A stretch of DNA of 64,000 nucleotides, taken from the NCBI RefSeq assembly GCF_020447205.1, contig NZ_JAJAEL010000035.1, positions 318,147 through 382,146 of the forward strand, read 5' to 3'. Of the stretch, positions 1 to 9,701 are shown in pieces (position 1 is the stretch's first letter; the number at the start of each line of letters is the position of its first letter). The position numbers were made by a program, and so were the translations under genes. This stretch comes from Thalassolituus alkanivorans (GTDB lineage: Bacteria; Pseudomonadota; Gammaproteobacteria; Pseudomonadales; Oceanobacteraceae). The notes beneath the pieces are model-generated. The model was given only the letters and a program-made list of their open reading frames with translations. It was not told where the DNA came from and did not search any database.

Positions 1-1191
1 AACGCCCGCACCTGCCTGGCCTGCCACATTAACGGCGGCCGTGGTTCGGTTCCGGCCGATAACAACAGTCCGCTGTTTAATGCCTTCCTGCGGCTAAGCC
101 TGCCGGGGTCTGATCCGGTTGCCGGTGTCATTCCCGAACCTGTGTATGGCGATCAGCTGCAAAGCCAGTCAACCGCGCTGTCCCATCAGCTGCGCAGCAG
201 TCAGAACGATCTGCTCAGGCCCGATGAGGTAGCACCGGAAGCCTACGTTTATCTCAACTGGCAGACCCGTTGGTTCACCTATCCCGACGGCCAGCAGATT
301 GAATTGCGCTGGCCCGAAGCTGATATCCGCAATCTGGGTTATGGCCCGCTGCACGAGCACACACTGTTCAGTCTCAGGGTCGCGCCGCCGATTCATGGCA
401 TGGGTTTGCTGGAGTTAATTGATCAGGCCGATATTGATGCCCTGGCCGATGAACACGACCGCAATCAGGATGGTATTTCCGGCCGGGTCAATCAGGTCTG
501 GGATGTGGAACAACAAAAAACCGTCCCCGGTCGTTTTGGCCTGAAAGCCAACCGCCCAACCATGGCGATGGTGGTCGCCGGTGCCTTTGCCAACGACGTT
601 GGCATCAGTAACCCGCTGTTTCCGGCCCAACCCTGCACCAGCGCGCAGAGCATCTGTTTACAGCAAGCCACTGGCAACGATAAACAGGGCAATGATCAAC
701 AGGGGACCGAGCTGCCGCAAAAACTGCTGCAGCTGGTGATCAATTTCAACCGCAATCTGGCGGTGCCACAACGCCGGGATGCCGATCATCAGGACGTTAT
801 TGCCGGGCGCTCGCTGTTTTATCAGAGCGGCTGTGCGGGTTGTCATCAGCCATCGTTTGTCACCGGCGAAAGCCGCGAATTTCCTCATCTGAGTAAGCAG
901 ATTATCTGGCCATACAGCGATCTGCTGTTGCACGACATGGGCGAAGAACTGGCCGACCACCGCCCGGACTACGCCGCCAATGGCCGCGAATGGCGGACAC
1001 CACCACTGTGGGGACTGGGCCTGAGCCAACAGGTCAATGGCAGCACCACCCTGCTGCACGATGGCCGTGCCCGTTCAGTCGAAGAAGCCATTGTGTGGCA
1101 CGGCGGTGAAGCCCTTGGTGCACGCCAGGCCTTTGTTAATCTGCCGGCCGATGAGCGCAAGGCTCTGATCCGCTTTGTCCAATCGCTGTAA
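1..1191 (+). CDS. Di-heme c-type cytochrome oxidoreductase (imelysin-cluster type), 5' end cut by window
   Basis: The reading frame is open from base 1, so the N-terminus lies outside the window; the GTG at 142 is internal. Two CxxCH heme c motifs are visible: CLACH at 13-27 and CAGCH at 832-846. Short c-type-like segments such as HDGRARSVEEAIVWHGGEA near the C-terminus are typical of the di-heme oxidoreductase (DHOR) family, which is periplasmic. It is followed within 12 bases by a DUF1513 gene and then an imelysin gene, the standard company of this family in iron-uptake operons of Proteobacteria. The exact redox role is not established; involvement in iron handling is inferred from context. 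Confidence 0.85.
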   Translation, partial: NARTCLACHINGGRGSVPADNNSPLFNAFLRLSLPGSDPVAGVIPEPVYGDQLQSQSTALSHQLRSSQNDLLRPDEVAPEAYVYLNWQTRWFTYPDGQQIELRWPEADIRNLGYGPLHEHTLFSLRVAPPIHGMGLLELIDQADIDALADEHDRNQDGISGRVNQVWDVEQQKTVPGRFGLKANRPTMAMVVAGAFANDVGISNPLFPAQPCTSAQSICLQQATGNDKQGNDQQGTELPQKLLQLVINFNRNLAVPQRRDADHQDVIAGRSLFYQSGCAGCHQPSFVTGESREFPHLSKQIIWPYSDLLLHDMGEELADHRPDYAANGREWRTPPLWGLGLSQQVNGSTTLLHDGRARSVEEAIVWHGGEALGARQAFVNLPADERKALIRFVQSL

Positions 1192-1202
1192 GTGGAATGT
1201 GT

Positions 1203-2417
1203 ATGAAATCCAGATCTTCAGCTTCAACGGCGACTGACCTGCATGAACAGGGTCAGCAACGCCGCCAGACCTTAAAAACACTGCTGGCTCTGGGCCTTGC
1301 ACCGGCAACCGCCGGCTTGCTCAGCGCCTGCAATAAAGCACCGGATACATCCGCTGCAGCACAGGAATTCTGGGTATCCGCCCAGGGCCGTGATAGCAGC
1401 CAGTTCGGCCTGGGCTGGGTGCAGCCCGAGGCAGGCTATGCCAGTCAGAGCGCTCATACCGCAGTCAGTGGTTTCCGCGGCCATGGCGCAGTACAGCATC
1501 CATTGCGTCCGGATTCCGTGCTGATGATTTCACGCCAGCCCGGCACCGAGTGCGTGGAAGTTAACCTGCTCAGTGGTGAGGTAACGGCCCGCTTTGCCTG
1601 TCAGCCCGGACGCCATCTGCATGGTCATGCCTGCTTCAGTGCCGATGGCCGACAGCTGTTTACCACAGAGTCTGATTTTGTCTCCGGCCGGGGAAAAATC
1701 GTGGTACGTGATGCCAGAACCTATCAATGGCTGGGGGAGTTCGACAGCCACGGCATTGGTCCGCACGAATTAAAAATGATGCCCGACGGCAACACACTGG
1801 TCGTCGCCAATGGCGGCCTGCGCACCCACCCGGACAGCGGGCGTAAAATTCTTAACCTCGACACCATGCGTTCCAGCCTGAGCTACCTGCGCGCCAGCGA
1901 TGGTGCATTACTCGACGAACAAACCCTGACCGAAACCAAAGCCAGTATCCGCCATCTGGATATTGCCGCCGACGGTACCGTCGCCGTGGCCACTCAGGTG
2001 CAGCGTGCCGCCATGGCAGACAACCATATTGTTGCTCCCGGTGCAGTCCATTCTCCGGGTAAAACATTGCAGCCGCTGCCAGCCCCCGTGCCGCTGCTCA
2101 GTCAGTTTAACGACTACATGGGCAGTGTTGCCGTGCATAACGGCGAGCGCATTGCCGGCTTCAGCAGTCCGCGTGGCAACCTGGTCGCGTTCTGGCATCT
2201 CGACCGTCATGAATTACTCGGTTATCACGCTTTTCACGATGTTTGCGGCCTGACGGTAAGCCATGACCAACGCTATTTTGTGTTGTCCAATTCCGCCGGC
2301 CAGCTGCGCCGTATTAATGCCAGAACACTGCAGGAACAGCCCGACATGCGGCTGCAGATTTCTGCAATGCACTGGGACAACCACATGATTTCTTTAACCC
2401 TGAACACCACCAGTTGA
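1203..2417 (+). CDS. DUF1513 family protein with Tat-like lipoprotein signal
   Basis: A protein of about 404 residues. The N-terminal region has a twin-arginine stretch (RRQTLK) followed by a hydrophobic segment ending in LSAC, so it looks like a Tat-exported lipoprotein. The body contains repeated beta-propeller-like elements (HGHACFSADG, GPHELKMMPDG, RHLDIAADG), as in DUF1513 proteins. ATG 1203 is preferred over ATG 1197 because the weak Shine-Dalgarno AAGTGGA then has a workable spacing. It sits between the di-heme protein and the imelysin gene and is probably cotranscribed with both. DUF1513 function is unknown; periplasmic iron uptake is inferred from the cluster. Confidence 0.82.
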   Translation: MKSRSSASTATDLHEQGQQRRQTLKTLLALGLAPATAGLLSACNKAPDTSAAAQEFWVSAQGRDSSQFGLGWVQPEAGYASQSAHTAVSGFRGHGAVQHPLRPDSVLMISRQPGTECVEVNLLSGEVTARFACQPGRHLHGHACFSADGRQLFTTESDFVSGRGKIVVRDARTYQWLGEFDSHGIGPHELKMMPDGNTLVVANGGLRTHPDSGRKILNLDTMRSSLSYLRASDGALLDEQTLTETKASIRHLDIAADGTVAVATQVQRAAMADNHIVAPGAVHSPGKTLQPLPAPVPLLSQFNDYMGSVAVHNGERIAGFSSPRGNLVAFWHLDRHELLGYHAFHDVCGLTVSHDQRYFVLSNSAGQLRRINARTLQEQPDMRLQISAMHWDNHMISLTLNTTS

Positions 2418-2424
2418 GCAATCC

Positions 2425-3510
2425 ATGAATTTTTTATTGTTTCGTTCACTCGTATTTTCTGCTGCTGCCGGATTGTTATTAACCGCCTGCGGTGGTGAAC
2501 GCGTTAATGATCCGGTCACCGTCACGCAATCATCACTGGATAAAGCGTTGCAGGAACTGACCGACAACAGCATTATTCCGGCGGTTAATGATTTTGCCAG
2601 CCAAAGCGCTGCATTAACCAGCCAGACTGCGGCTTTCTGCAGCGCCCCGGATGCCGCCGGACTAACGACTCTGCAACAACAATGGCGTACGCTGGCCGAC
2701 AGCTGGTATCACTTATTACCATTAAATTTCGGCCCGGCCGACGATGATCTGGTATTTCCGCCATACATTTATATCGATTCCCTGCGCCAGCGTGGTAATA
2801 ACTACAGCGCCACGGTAAGAAATGAAATCAATACCCTGCTGGGCAACAGTACAGAATTAAACAGCAGCTACTTTGATAACCGTAATTTTCAGTACGTGGG
2901 ATTACTGGCTCTGGAAATTGCCGTCTTTGAACGCGCTGCCGATGCCAGCAAAAACGCCACCGATATTGTTGCGGAATATCAGGCCCAGCCGCGCAAATGC
3001 GGAATTCTCACCGGCCTCAGCAACGCCCTGCAGGTGAAAGCCGATTACATCCGCAATGGCTGGACGCAGAGTCACAAAGCCACCGGCAAACCTTACCGTG
3101 AGTTATTTCTCAGTAATCAACTGGATGATGGCACCCCCGCCCTGACCCAGCTGCTGACCAGTGCGCAGGAATTTCTCGATTATTTACAACAACGCAATGT
3201 CGCCACCGTTGCCGCACAAAGCAGTGGTTACAACTGGCCGTTAATGGCCACCGCTATCGATAGCATTGAAGAAATTTTACAGGGCAACAGCGCCAGCACC
3301 CTGAGCCTGTTCTCGCTGATGACGGCCGCCGGTTACGACGCTGCGGTCAGTGCTGTACGCTCGAATATTGCAGCCGCACGGGACAACATCAGCAATCAGG
3401 ATGCCCTGTTATTCAAATCCTCGGCAGCACAGCTGGATGGCAATTTTAAACGTGAAATTCCGGACGGGCTGGAAGTTGATCTGGGCATCAACTTTACCGA
3501 CGGCGATTAA
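2425..3510 (+). CDS. Imelysin (peptidase M75-like) lipoprotein, iron-uptake cluster
   Basis: A 361-residue protein with a lipoprotein signal ending in LTAC near residue 22. The helical body resembles imelysin-like domains (paired four-helix bundles) that bind iron or iron complexes at the cell surface or in the periplasm. The family motif GxHxxE appears here as GLLALE near residue 155, so the metal-ligand histidine is replaced by leucine. Clusters of this kind often carry two imelysins, one with the motif and one without; the intact copy may lie just upstream of the window. It starts 7 bases after the DUF1513 stop, so it is in the same operon. Confidence 0.8.
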   Translation: MNFLLFRSLVFSAAAGLLLTACGGERVNDPVTVTQSSLDKALQELTDNSIIPAVNDFASQSAALTSQTAAFCSAPDAAGLTTLQQQWRTLADSWYHLLPLNFGPADDDLVFPPYIYIDSLRQRGNNYSATVRNEINTLLGNSTELNSSYFDNRNFQYVGLLALEIAVFERAADASKNATDIVAEYQAQPRKCGILTGLSNALQVKADYIRNGWTQSHKATGKPYRELFLSNQLDDGTPALTQLLTSAQEFLDYLQQRNVATVAAQSSGYNWPLMATAIDSIEEILQGNSASTLSLFSLMTAAGYDAAVSAVRSNIAAARDNISNQDALLFKSSAAQLDGNFKREIPDGLEVDLGINFTDGD

Positions 3511-3542
3511 TTATTAAATTATTTTATAAGGGCAGATAGTCA

Positions 3543-4721
3543 ATGAAAGCCAACCTGAAAAAACACGCCGCCCTGTTAGCCGGTGCGGTCTTACTGGCCA
3601 ATACACAACTGGTTCAGGCGGATGATCAGCAAACCATTATCGAGCTGCAGAAACGTATCGAACAGCTTGAGCAAAGTATGAACGAGCGCCTGAATGCGAT
3701 GGCTGACAGCATGGACAGCACCCAGCAATCGTCCGGCGCGGCTAAAAAAGTGCATATCGGCGGTTATGGCGAAATGCATTACAACCATCTGGATGCCGAT
3801 GGCACCGATACCCGCCAGATTGATTTACACCGTATGGTGCTGTTTTTTGGCTACGACTTCAGCGACCGCGCACGCTTTGTGTCTGAATTTGAAGTGGAAC
3901 ACACGCTGGTCAGCGATGGCGCACGTGGCGCGGTAGAAATCGAACAAGCCTATGTTGAACTCGACCTGATGAGCAATATGCAGTTCCGCAGCGGTGTGAT
4001 GCTGATGCCGGTGGGTATGATTAACGAAACCCATGAACCACCAACATTCTACGGTGTTGAGCGTCCGGTTATTGAAACCACCATTATCCCGACCACATGG
4101 TATTCCGCCGGTATCAGCCTGACCCATCAGCTGGATAATGGCATCAGTTACGACCTGATGATTTCCGAAGGTCTGAAAACCGACGACCCGACCTACAACA
4201 GCGACGCCGATCCGTTTGATCTGAAATCCGGCAAACAAAAAGCATCTTTTGCCGATGCCTTCGATCTGGCCGTGACCGGGCGTGTCGTTTATCGCGGCAG
4301 TGCCGGTCTGGAACTGGCGGCTTACGCGCAGTATCAGCCGGATCTGGATCAGAGTGCAGAAATCTCTTATGCCGACGATGCGACACTGGTTGGCACCCAT
4401 GTGATTTATCAACTGGGTGATATCACCACCAAAGCGCTTTACGCACGCTGGGATTTAGGTGGCGATGCCGCTGACGCTGCCGGTAAAGCCGTACAGGATG
4501 GTGGTTACGTTGAAGTGAATTACCGCCTGAACGAACAATGGGGATTTTTTGCCCGCCAGAGCGCCTGGTCACAGAAGGATGATATGAACGCCAGCCAGAG
4601 CGATGCCGGTGTTAATTATTATCCGGTTGAAGGCATTGTGTTTAAAGCGGATATCCAGCAACAGAGTAAAGACGCCGGTAACGCCGATGGCTTTAATCTG
4701 GGTATGGGTTATATGTTCTGA
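3543..4721 (+). CDS. Outer-membrane porin with N-terminal coiled coil
   Basis: A 392-residue protein with a Sec signal peptide (hydrophobic stretch ending at VQA, about residue 26). A short predicted coiled coil follows (IIELQKRIEQLEQSMNERL), and then a long beta-rich domain with alternating hydrophobic residues ending in the aromatic GYMF, a typical outer-membrane barrel terminus. It resembles the phosphate-selective porin O/P family. It is 32 bases downstream of the imelysin gene and is followed by a clear terminator, so it may be the last gene of the iron-uptake transcription unit. The substrate cannot be read from the sequence. Confidence 0.8.
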   Translation: MKANLKKHAALLAGAVLLANTQLVQADDQQTIIELQKRIEQLEQSMNERLNAMADSMDSTQQSSGAAKKVHIGGYGEMHYNHLDADGTDTRQIDLHRMVLFFGYDFSDRARFVSEFEVEHTLVSDGARGAVEIEQAYVELDLMSNMQFRSGVMLMPVGMINETHEPPTFYGVERPVIETTIIPTTWYSAGISLTHQLDNGISYDLMISEGLKTDDPTYNSDADPFDLKSGKQKASFADAFDLAVTGRVVYRGSAGLELAAYAQYQPDLDQSAEISYADDATLVGTHVIYQLGDITTKALYARWDLGGDAADAAGKAVQDGGYVEVNYRLNEQWGFFARQSAWSQKDDMNASQSDAGVNYYPVEGIVFKADIQQQSKDAGNADGFNLGMGYMF

Positions 4722-4752
4722 TAAGAGCATCCGTCTAAAGTAAGTTCTTATA

Positions 4753-4787
4753 AAAATGCCGGTGCGTTTCCGCTCCGGCATTTTTTA
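4753..4787 (+). terminator. Rho-independent terminator after porin
   Basis: A nine-pair stem (AAATGCCGG 4754-4762 with CCGGCATTT 4775-4783) is followed by a T run. It closes the imelysin-porin transcription unit before the oppositely oriented corA-like gene. Confidence 0.85.
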
Positions 4788-4823
4788 CATCCGTCAGATG
4801 GGTTCTGACGCTGCAATTCCGAC

Positions 4824-5789
4824 TCAGAGCCAGCGCATACGCCGGAACAGCCAGAGTAATCCAACCGCCAGAAATCCCATAAAACCGAGCAGGATAAAAT
4901 AGCCATCCTGAAATTTAAGCTCAGGAATATATTCAAAGTTCATACCGTAAAGCCCGGCGAGAAAACTCAGTGGTACAAAGATCGCGGTAATCACCGTCAG
5001 TACGCGCATGGTACTGTTCAGCTGATGCGAGGTAATGGAAATATAACCATCCACCAGATCACCGCAAAGATCATAAAACATCTGAGTCAGACTGTGCAGG
5101 CGCTCAAAACGATCATGCAGATCGTTAATCACATGACGCATGTTTTCATCGTCCGGGAAAAAGGCATATTCCCCGGTGCGTAACTCGTCGGTGATGTTTT
5201 TATGGTAATTAAAGGTACGGCGTAACTTCACCAGCCGTGATTTATAATTCATCAGCTCGCGCATATGCTCATCACTGCCCGCTTCTGACAGTTCATCTTC
5301 GAGCTCACCCAGACGTTCTTCAAAGGCCAGAATATTATCCAGATAGATCCCGGCCGAGGTGTGCATAATTTTCAATGCCAGCTGTGCCGGACTGCGCTGC
5401 AGATAAATACCGCCATTATCGGCCAGCAGACGATCAATACTCTGGGCAGCCTGAGGATGACGGGTCAGCAAAAAACGTTCACCGACAAAAAACGACAGCG
5501 ACTGGCCGGTATAATTCAGGCCGGCATCAAAACCTGCAATACCACGGTAGAGAATAAAAATATGATCGGAAAACTCTTCCAGTTTCGGCGGATGACGGTC
5601 ACGCAGGGCGTCTTTGATGGCCAGTGGATGACAACCAAAGGTCTGTAATATATCGCGTTCCTGTTCGGCATCGGCCTGCTGACTGTCAACCCAGATACGG
5701 CTTTCAGGCTGCGCCAGCCAGGCATCAATCAGCTCGGCACCGCCACTGCTGATCTGGCCCTGTGCGTTAATTAATATTGTCCTGATCAC
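4824..5789 (-). CDS. CorA/ZntB family divalent cation transporter
   Basis: Inner-membrane channel-type transporter of Mg2+ or another divalent cation. The C-terminus has two membrane segments, the first ending in the family signature YGMN (residues 281-284), followed by the loop FEYIPEL and a basic tail. The N-terminal part is the long alpha/beta cytoplasmic funnel. The start is placed at GTG 5789 because AAGGAG lies 6 bases upstream; this gives 321 residues, the usual family length. The loop after GMN looks more like CorA (MPEL-type) than E. coli ZntB, so the ion is left open. It lies downstream of polB on the same strand. Confidence 0.88.
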   Translation of the reverse strand: MIRTILINAQGQISSGGAELIDAWLAQPESRIWVDSQQADAEQERDILQTFGCHPLAIKDALRDRHPPKLEEFSDHIFILYRGIAGFDAGLNYTGQSLSFFVGERFLLTRHPQAAQSIDRLLADNGGIYLQRSPAQLALKIMHTSAGIYLDNILAFEERLGELEDELSEAGSDEHMRELMNYKSRLVKLRRTFNYHKNITDELRTGEYAFFPDDENMRHVINDLHDRFERLHSLTQMFYDLCGDLVDGYISITSHQLNSTMRVLTVITAIFVPLSFLAGLYGMNFEYIPELKFQDGYFILLGFMGFLAVGLLWLFRRMRWL

Positions 5790-5884
5790 AGGTTTCTCCT
5801 TGCCGATAGGGCGATACATAAGCGTCAGAGACAAAGGTCGGGGAAAACCGCTGCTCAGTCAATGCTGTTACTGCTAGTGCCTTG

Positions 5885-8326
5885 TCAGAACAAAGCCATC
5901 TGCTGTCCGGCCAGGGCGGTAAAATCATCGTCGATGTAATGAAAAATAGCATCCGCCGTGGGTTTCAGCTGTTTTTCCAGATAATGATGATAATCCGCCG
6001 CAGCACCTGCACTGCCATCCGGCCAGACCGGTTCCGGGCCGTTAACCGTCCAGCGATAGGTAATCCAGCCGCCACGCTCAGCAAAACGCGAAGGTAACCC
6101 TTTTAATGCCAGCCATTGCTCCAGTTTGGCCGCGGCCTGAGCATGAGGCGGAATATTTTTCTGATACGCCGGTAATGGCCGGCGCAGACGCCGGCGATAA
6201 GTCAGCAGATGATCCAGCTTGCCGCTCAACAATCCCTGAACCTGTTCGCGCAGCCAGTCCTGATACGGTTCCTGCAAAAAAATACGGCGGTATAACTCTG
6301 TCTGAAACTGGCGCGCCAGCGGTGTCCAGTCAGAACGGACCGCTTCCAGTCCTTTAAACACCAGTTCGCTTTCGCCGCTGTTATTTTTTATCAGGCCGGC
6401 ATAGCGCTTTTTGCTGCCGGTTTCTTCCCCGCGGATAGAGGGCATAAAAAAGCGCCGGTAATGGGTTTCGTATTCCATTTCCAGAAAGCTGTCGATGCCA
6501 AATTCCTGCGGCAAACGTTCAGCCCACCACTGATTCAGTTCGCGTACCAGACGCTGACCAATAACGTCCGCTTCGGCATCGCTGACACTGCGCTTGAGCC
6601 AGACAAAGACCGAATCGGTATCGCCATAAATCACATCAAAGCCCTGCTCTTCAATCCAGGCTGAGCTCTGCTGAATAATCTGATGGCCGCGCAGGGTAAT
6701 GGAACTGGCCAGACGGGTATCGTAAAACCGGCAGCCATCGGAACCCAGTACGCCATAACAGGAAGCCATAATCACTTTAATAGCCTGACTCAGGGCTTTA
6801 TTACCGGCTTTTTTCGCCTGCTCGCGCTTATCACCCAGTACCCGGATAAGTTCCGGCAGAATATGTTGCTCTTGATGAAACTGCGCACCAAAAAAGCCGG
6901 GCACAATATCGCGGGCTTCGGTGCTTTTTTCCGCCAGGCGCAGGCCTTCAGCCAGGCCCATAGGATCAATTTTAAAGGTGCGGATAATCGACGGGTACAG
7001 ACTCTTAAAGTCCAGTACCAGCACATGCTCAAATAATCCGGGGCGTGAATCCATCACATAACCACCAGGGCTTTTTTGCGCGTGGTAACCTTCGCCAATA
7101 TTCGGCGCCACAAAACCTGCGCGGTGCAGGCGCGGCAGATACATATTTTCAAACGCAGCAACCGAGCCCCCCATACGATCCATGCTGAGGCCGGTCATAT
7201 GGGCACGTTCGATGGTAAAGTTCAGCAGATCAGCCTTTTCAAAAATCCGCCAGACCAGTTCGCAGTCTTTCAGGTTATAAGCCGCCAGAGCGGCTTTATC
7301 ATGAATAAATAAATATTCGATATCACCGCCGCGGTCATCGCTCTGCAGCAGCTTGCTGTCACCGAGAAAATACTGGGCAACATCATTCAGGGCAAAACTC
7401 TCAAACTGCCAGGTGGCATTACGCAGCAGGTCGATGCCGTCGAGCACAACCCGGCCGGCAATATGCAGAAAAATCCGGTCAGGGTTATTGGTACTGACCC
7501 GCCAGCTTAACTCGCTACCGTCGCGGCCAATAGTGAATGGAATGTTGTGCTCGGCGCATTTGCGCCGTAAAAAATCAAAATCGAACTGAATAACGTTCCA
7601 GCCCATGATCACGTCCGGATCGTATTCGGCAATTAATTGCAGAAAACGCCGCAGCAGCGCCGCCTCATCGGCCACTAATTCAGGAGAACCGCTGTCGTCA
7701 GTAGTGGCGGCAGCATCTGAATCGCCAACCATTACCACCTGTTGCCAGTCATCGGCATAGAAGCCGATGGAAAACAGCCGGTCAGGCTCTCCGCGGCGCG
7801 GAAAAGAGGTTTCTATATCCAGTGATACGCAACGGAAAGTTGGCAGCGTGGCAAACGCCGACTGCCCGGCCGGCAATGCCCGTAAACGTCCGCTCTGCTC
7901 ATGTGAAAACGATCGTTGTTCATCCGCGACCAGCCTGTCTGGCAGCTGTGCTGCGCCATAAATAAAGCGTTCCATCAGATAACGGTCGGTGGGGCGGATA
8001 TCCACCTCGCGGCAAATAATGCCCTGCTCAAGTAAAACATCACGCCAGCGGTAGGTATAAGACGACGGCAGATAACAGGCGCTGGCCGGCTGTGCGGCAA
8101 AACTGTGCAGCGGCACATCGGCAATGCGCACCGGCCAGTTGAGGGTACGGGCAATATCGGCAGCACGTGCCGCATGTTCACGGTCAATAAAACACACCGC
8201 CGGCTGACGGATCTGCTGACGCACAGGTCCGCGCGCGGTATGCCACCAGAACGTCAGTACGGTGTGCAGGCCATCGTCTTGCTGCAGGTCGGTCCAGCTG
8301 CTGGTCAGCAGAAAAGCGTTGTTCAT
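5885..8326 (-). CDS. polB: DNA polymerase II (family B)
   Basis: An 813-residue family B polymerase. The 3'-5' exonuclease region has SLDIET (Asp170, Glu172) and GWNVIQFDFDFL; the polymerase region has DFKSLYPSIIRTF, the region III stretch ASCYGVLGS and the catalytic YGDTDS. All catalytic residues are present, so the enzyme should be active in translesion synthesis and replication restart, as in E. coli where it is SOS-induced. The start MNNAFLL at 8326 corresponds to the expected N-terminus; a longer open frame upstream overlaps the divergent gene. Only 52 bases separate it from the divergent pentapeptide gene. I did not find a convincing LexA box there. Confidence 0.95.
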   Translation of the reverse strand: MNNAFLLTSSWTDLQQDDGLHTVLTFWWHTARGPVRQQIRQPAVCFIDREHAARAADIARTLNWPVRIADVPLHSFAAQPASACYLPSSYTYRWRDVLLEQGIICREVDIRPTDRYLMERFIYGAAQLPDRLVADEQRSFSHEQSGRLRALPAGQSAFATLPTFRCVSLDIETSFPRRGEPDRLFSIGFYADDWQQVVMVGDSDAAATTDDSGSPELVADEAALLRRFLQLIAEYDPDVIMGWNVIQFDFDFLRRKCAEHNIPFTIGRDGSELSWRVSTNNPDRIFLHIAGRVVLDGIDLLRNATWQFESFALNDVAQYFLGDSKLLQSDDRGGDIEYLFIHDKAALAAYNLKDCELVWRIFEKADLLNFTIERAHMTGLSMDRMGGSVAAFENMYLPRLHRAGFVAPNIGEGYHAQKSPGGYVMDSRPGLFEHVLVLDFKSLYPSIIRTFKIDPMGLAEGLRLAEKSTEARDIVPGFFGAQFHQEQHILPELIRVLGDKREQAKKAGNKALSQAIKVIMASCYGVLGSDGCRFYDTRLASSITLRGHQIIQQSSAWIEEQGFDVIYGDTDSVFVWLKRSVSDAEADVIGQRLVRELNQWWAERLPQEFGIDSFLEMEYETHYRRFFMPSIRGEETGSKKRYAGLIKNNSGESELVFKGLEAVRSDWTPLARQFQTELYRRIFLQEPYQDWLREQVQGLLSGKLDHLLTYRRRLRRPLPAYQKNIPPHAQAAAKLEQWLALKGLPSRFAERGGWITYRWTVNGPEPVWPDGSAGAAADYHHYLEKQLKPTADAIFHYIDDDFTALAGQQMALF

Positions 8327-8378
8327 AGGGCGATCTATACTTGAAAGAACGGAGTTTACCGTAATTAAGGAATAACCT

Positions 8379-8723
8379 ATGCCTACTCCCATCATAAGTC
8401 AGGATCCCATGTACCAGCTGCTGCGCAACGACGATGTGCAGGGCTTTAATAAAGCGCGGGAAAGTGGCAAAACCTGTGACCTGCGGGGCTGTGATCTGCG
8501 CGGCCTGGATCTGCGCAATATCAACCTGAAAGGCATCGATCTTACCGACGCCTACTTCCGCGGCGCCGACCTGCGCGGCATTGATTTCCGCGGCTGCCGT
8601 ATGGATGGTGTCAGCCTCGCCAATGCCAAAATCAGTGGCTGTTATTTTCCGCCCAGCATTCCGGCCGAGGAAATTCTGCTGTCAGTCAGCCACGGCACCC
8701 GGCTGCGCGATCAGGCACAATAA
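8379..8723 (+). CDS. Pentapeptide-repeat protein
   Basis: A 114-residue protein with about eight tandem A(D/N)LXX repeats between residues 28 and 85 (CDLRG, CDLRG, LDLRN, INLKG, IDLTD, ADLRG, IDFRG). These predict a short quadrilateral beta-helix. The C-terminal tail (EEILLSVSHGTRLR) is conserved in small pentapeptide proteins I associate with marine gammaproteobacteria. AGGA precedes ATG 8379. It is transcribed divergently from polB. There is no signal peptide, so it is cytoplasmic; function is unknown. The repeat block is too short to equate with the gyrase-protecting Qnr family. Confidence 0.85.
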   Translation: MPTPIISQDPMYQLLRNDDVQGFNKARESGKTCDLRGCDLRGLDLRNINLKGIDLTDAYFRGADLRGIDFRGCRMDGVSLANAKISGCYFPPSIPAEEILLSVSHGTRLRDQAQ

Positions 8724-8897
8724 ACGCATTGCCGCCCGGCCTCCTGCCGACAATTCAGCCAGTTATAAACCGGAGGTTGATCTGATCGTACCTTTTGCGC
8801 AAATTCCGCAGCCGCAGGTTCAAGCCCGCGGGGTTTTGCTGTACATTCCTGAGATCAATGACAGGATTGCCCGAAGAGGCAAAATGTGGGGGATAGC

Positions 8898-9680
8898 ATG
8901 TTTCTGGTCGGCAAACCATCAGACACCATCGAACAGCTAATTAACCGGATTTCACATCTGGTAAGACTGCTGCTGGAAGGGTTTGAACTGAGTAATACGC
9001 CCATCACACTGGAGGGTGTCGACGATCTTTATGAGCATTTCGACCGCGACCAGTTTTTTCTGATTCAGGACGGCATGCTGCATCTGAGTAAAAACGGCCA
9101 GAATCTGGTCAGCTTTGACGAAGGTGACCTGATTGGCATCATCCACTCCTTTGATCTGCCTTTACCAGTACTGCGTACCGACGAATACGTTGAACTGATC
9201 CCGATTGACCGCGACCGCTTCCTGCGCCACGTCTATTCCGATAAACGCCGCCAGCATTACTGGAGCCACTTTCTGGTGTGCCAGAACGCCCTGCTGCTGA
9301 ACTATCTGGCCGATACCTTCAAAACCCAGGTACGGCCAACCGCCGGTTTTCAGAATATTCAGCCCGGCGATGTCATTATTCAGCAGGGTGATCCCGCTGA
9401 GCATGTCTACACCATCATCAGCGGTGAAGCGGATGTGTTTGTTGATGGCGTCAAAGTCGGCGATATCGGCGAAGAAGAAGTCTTCGGTGCCATGGCGGTA
9501 TTTACCGGCGAGCCACGCAGCGCCACCGTCATCGCCCGCACGCCCTGCACCATTATGGCGGTGCCACAGCATGACTTTATTCTGCTGATCGAAGCTCAGC
9601 CTAAAGCCGCGGTGAATCTGATTGAAAACCTGGCGCGCCGCATCACACTGATGAATCAGCAGCTGATCGACAAAGAATAA
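8898..9680 (+). CDS. Cyclic-nucleotide-binding-domain protein without DNA-binding domain
   Basis: About 260 residues. The C-terminal half is a cNMP-binding fold (GDVIIQQGD, then VYTIISGEADVFVDG, then a phosphate-cassette-like FGAMAVFTGEPRSATV). The N-terminal half looks like a second, degenerate copy (LYEHFDRDQFFLIQDGMLHLS). In the cassette, the glutamate that normally follows FG is alanine, while the PRSATV arginine is kept, so nucleotide binding may be altered or lost. No helix-turn-helix follows; the protein ends in a helix. ATG 8898 is chosen because GGGGGA lies just upstream; an in-frame GTG at 8886 is the alternative. Confidence 0.8.
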   Translation: MFLVGKPSDTIEQLINRISHLVRLLLEGFELSNTPITLEGVDDLYEHFDRDQFFLIQDGMLHLSKNGQNLVSFDEGDLIGIIHSFDLPLPVLRTDEYVELIPIDRDRFLRHVYSDKRRQHYWSHFLVCQNALLLNYLADTFKTQVRPTAGFQNIQPGDVIIQQGDPAEHVYTIISGEADVFVDGVKVGDIGEEEVFGAMAVFTGEPRSATVIARTPCTIMAVPQHDFILLIEAQPKAAVNLIENLARRITLMNQQLIDKE

Positions 9681-9701
9681 GCACCACGCTCAGCGGGAAA
9701 C

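Noticed and set aside
5865..5890. AGTGCCTTGTC near 5877 also occurs inside the foldback element
   Set aside because: The match is only 11 bases, lies next to the polB stop and has no inverted partner, so it is most likely chance.
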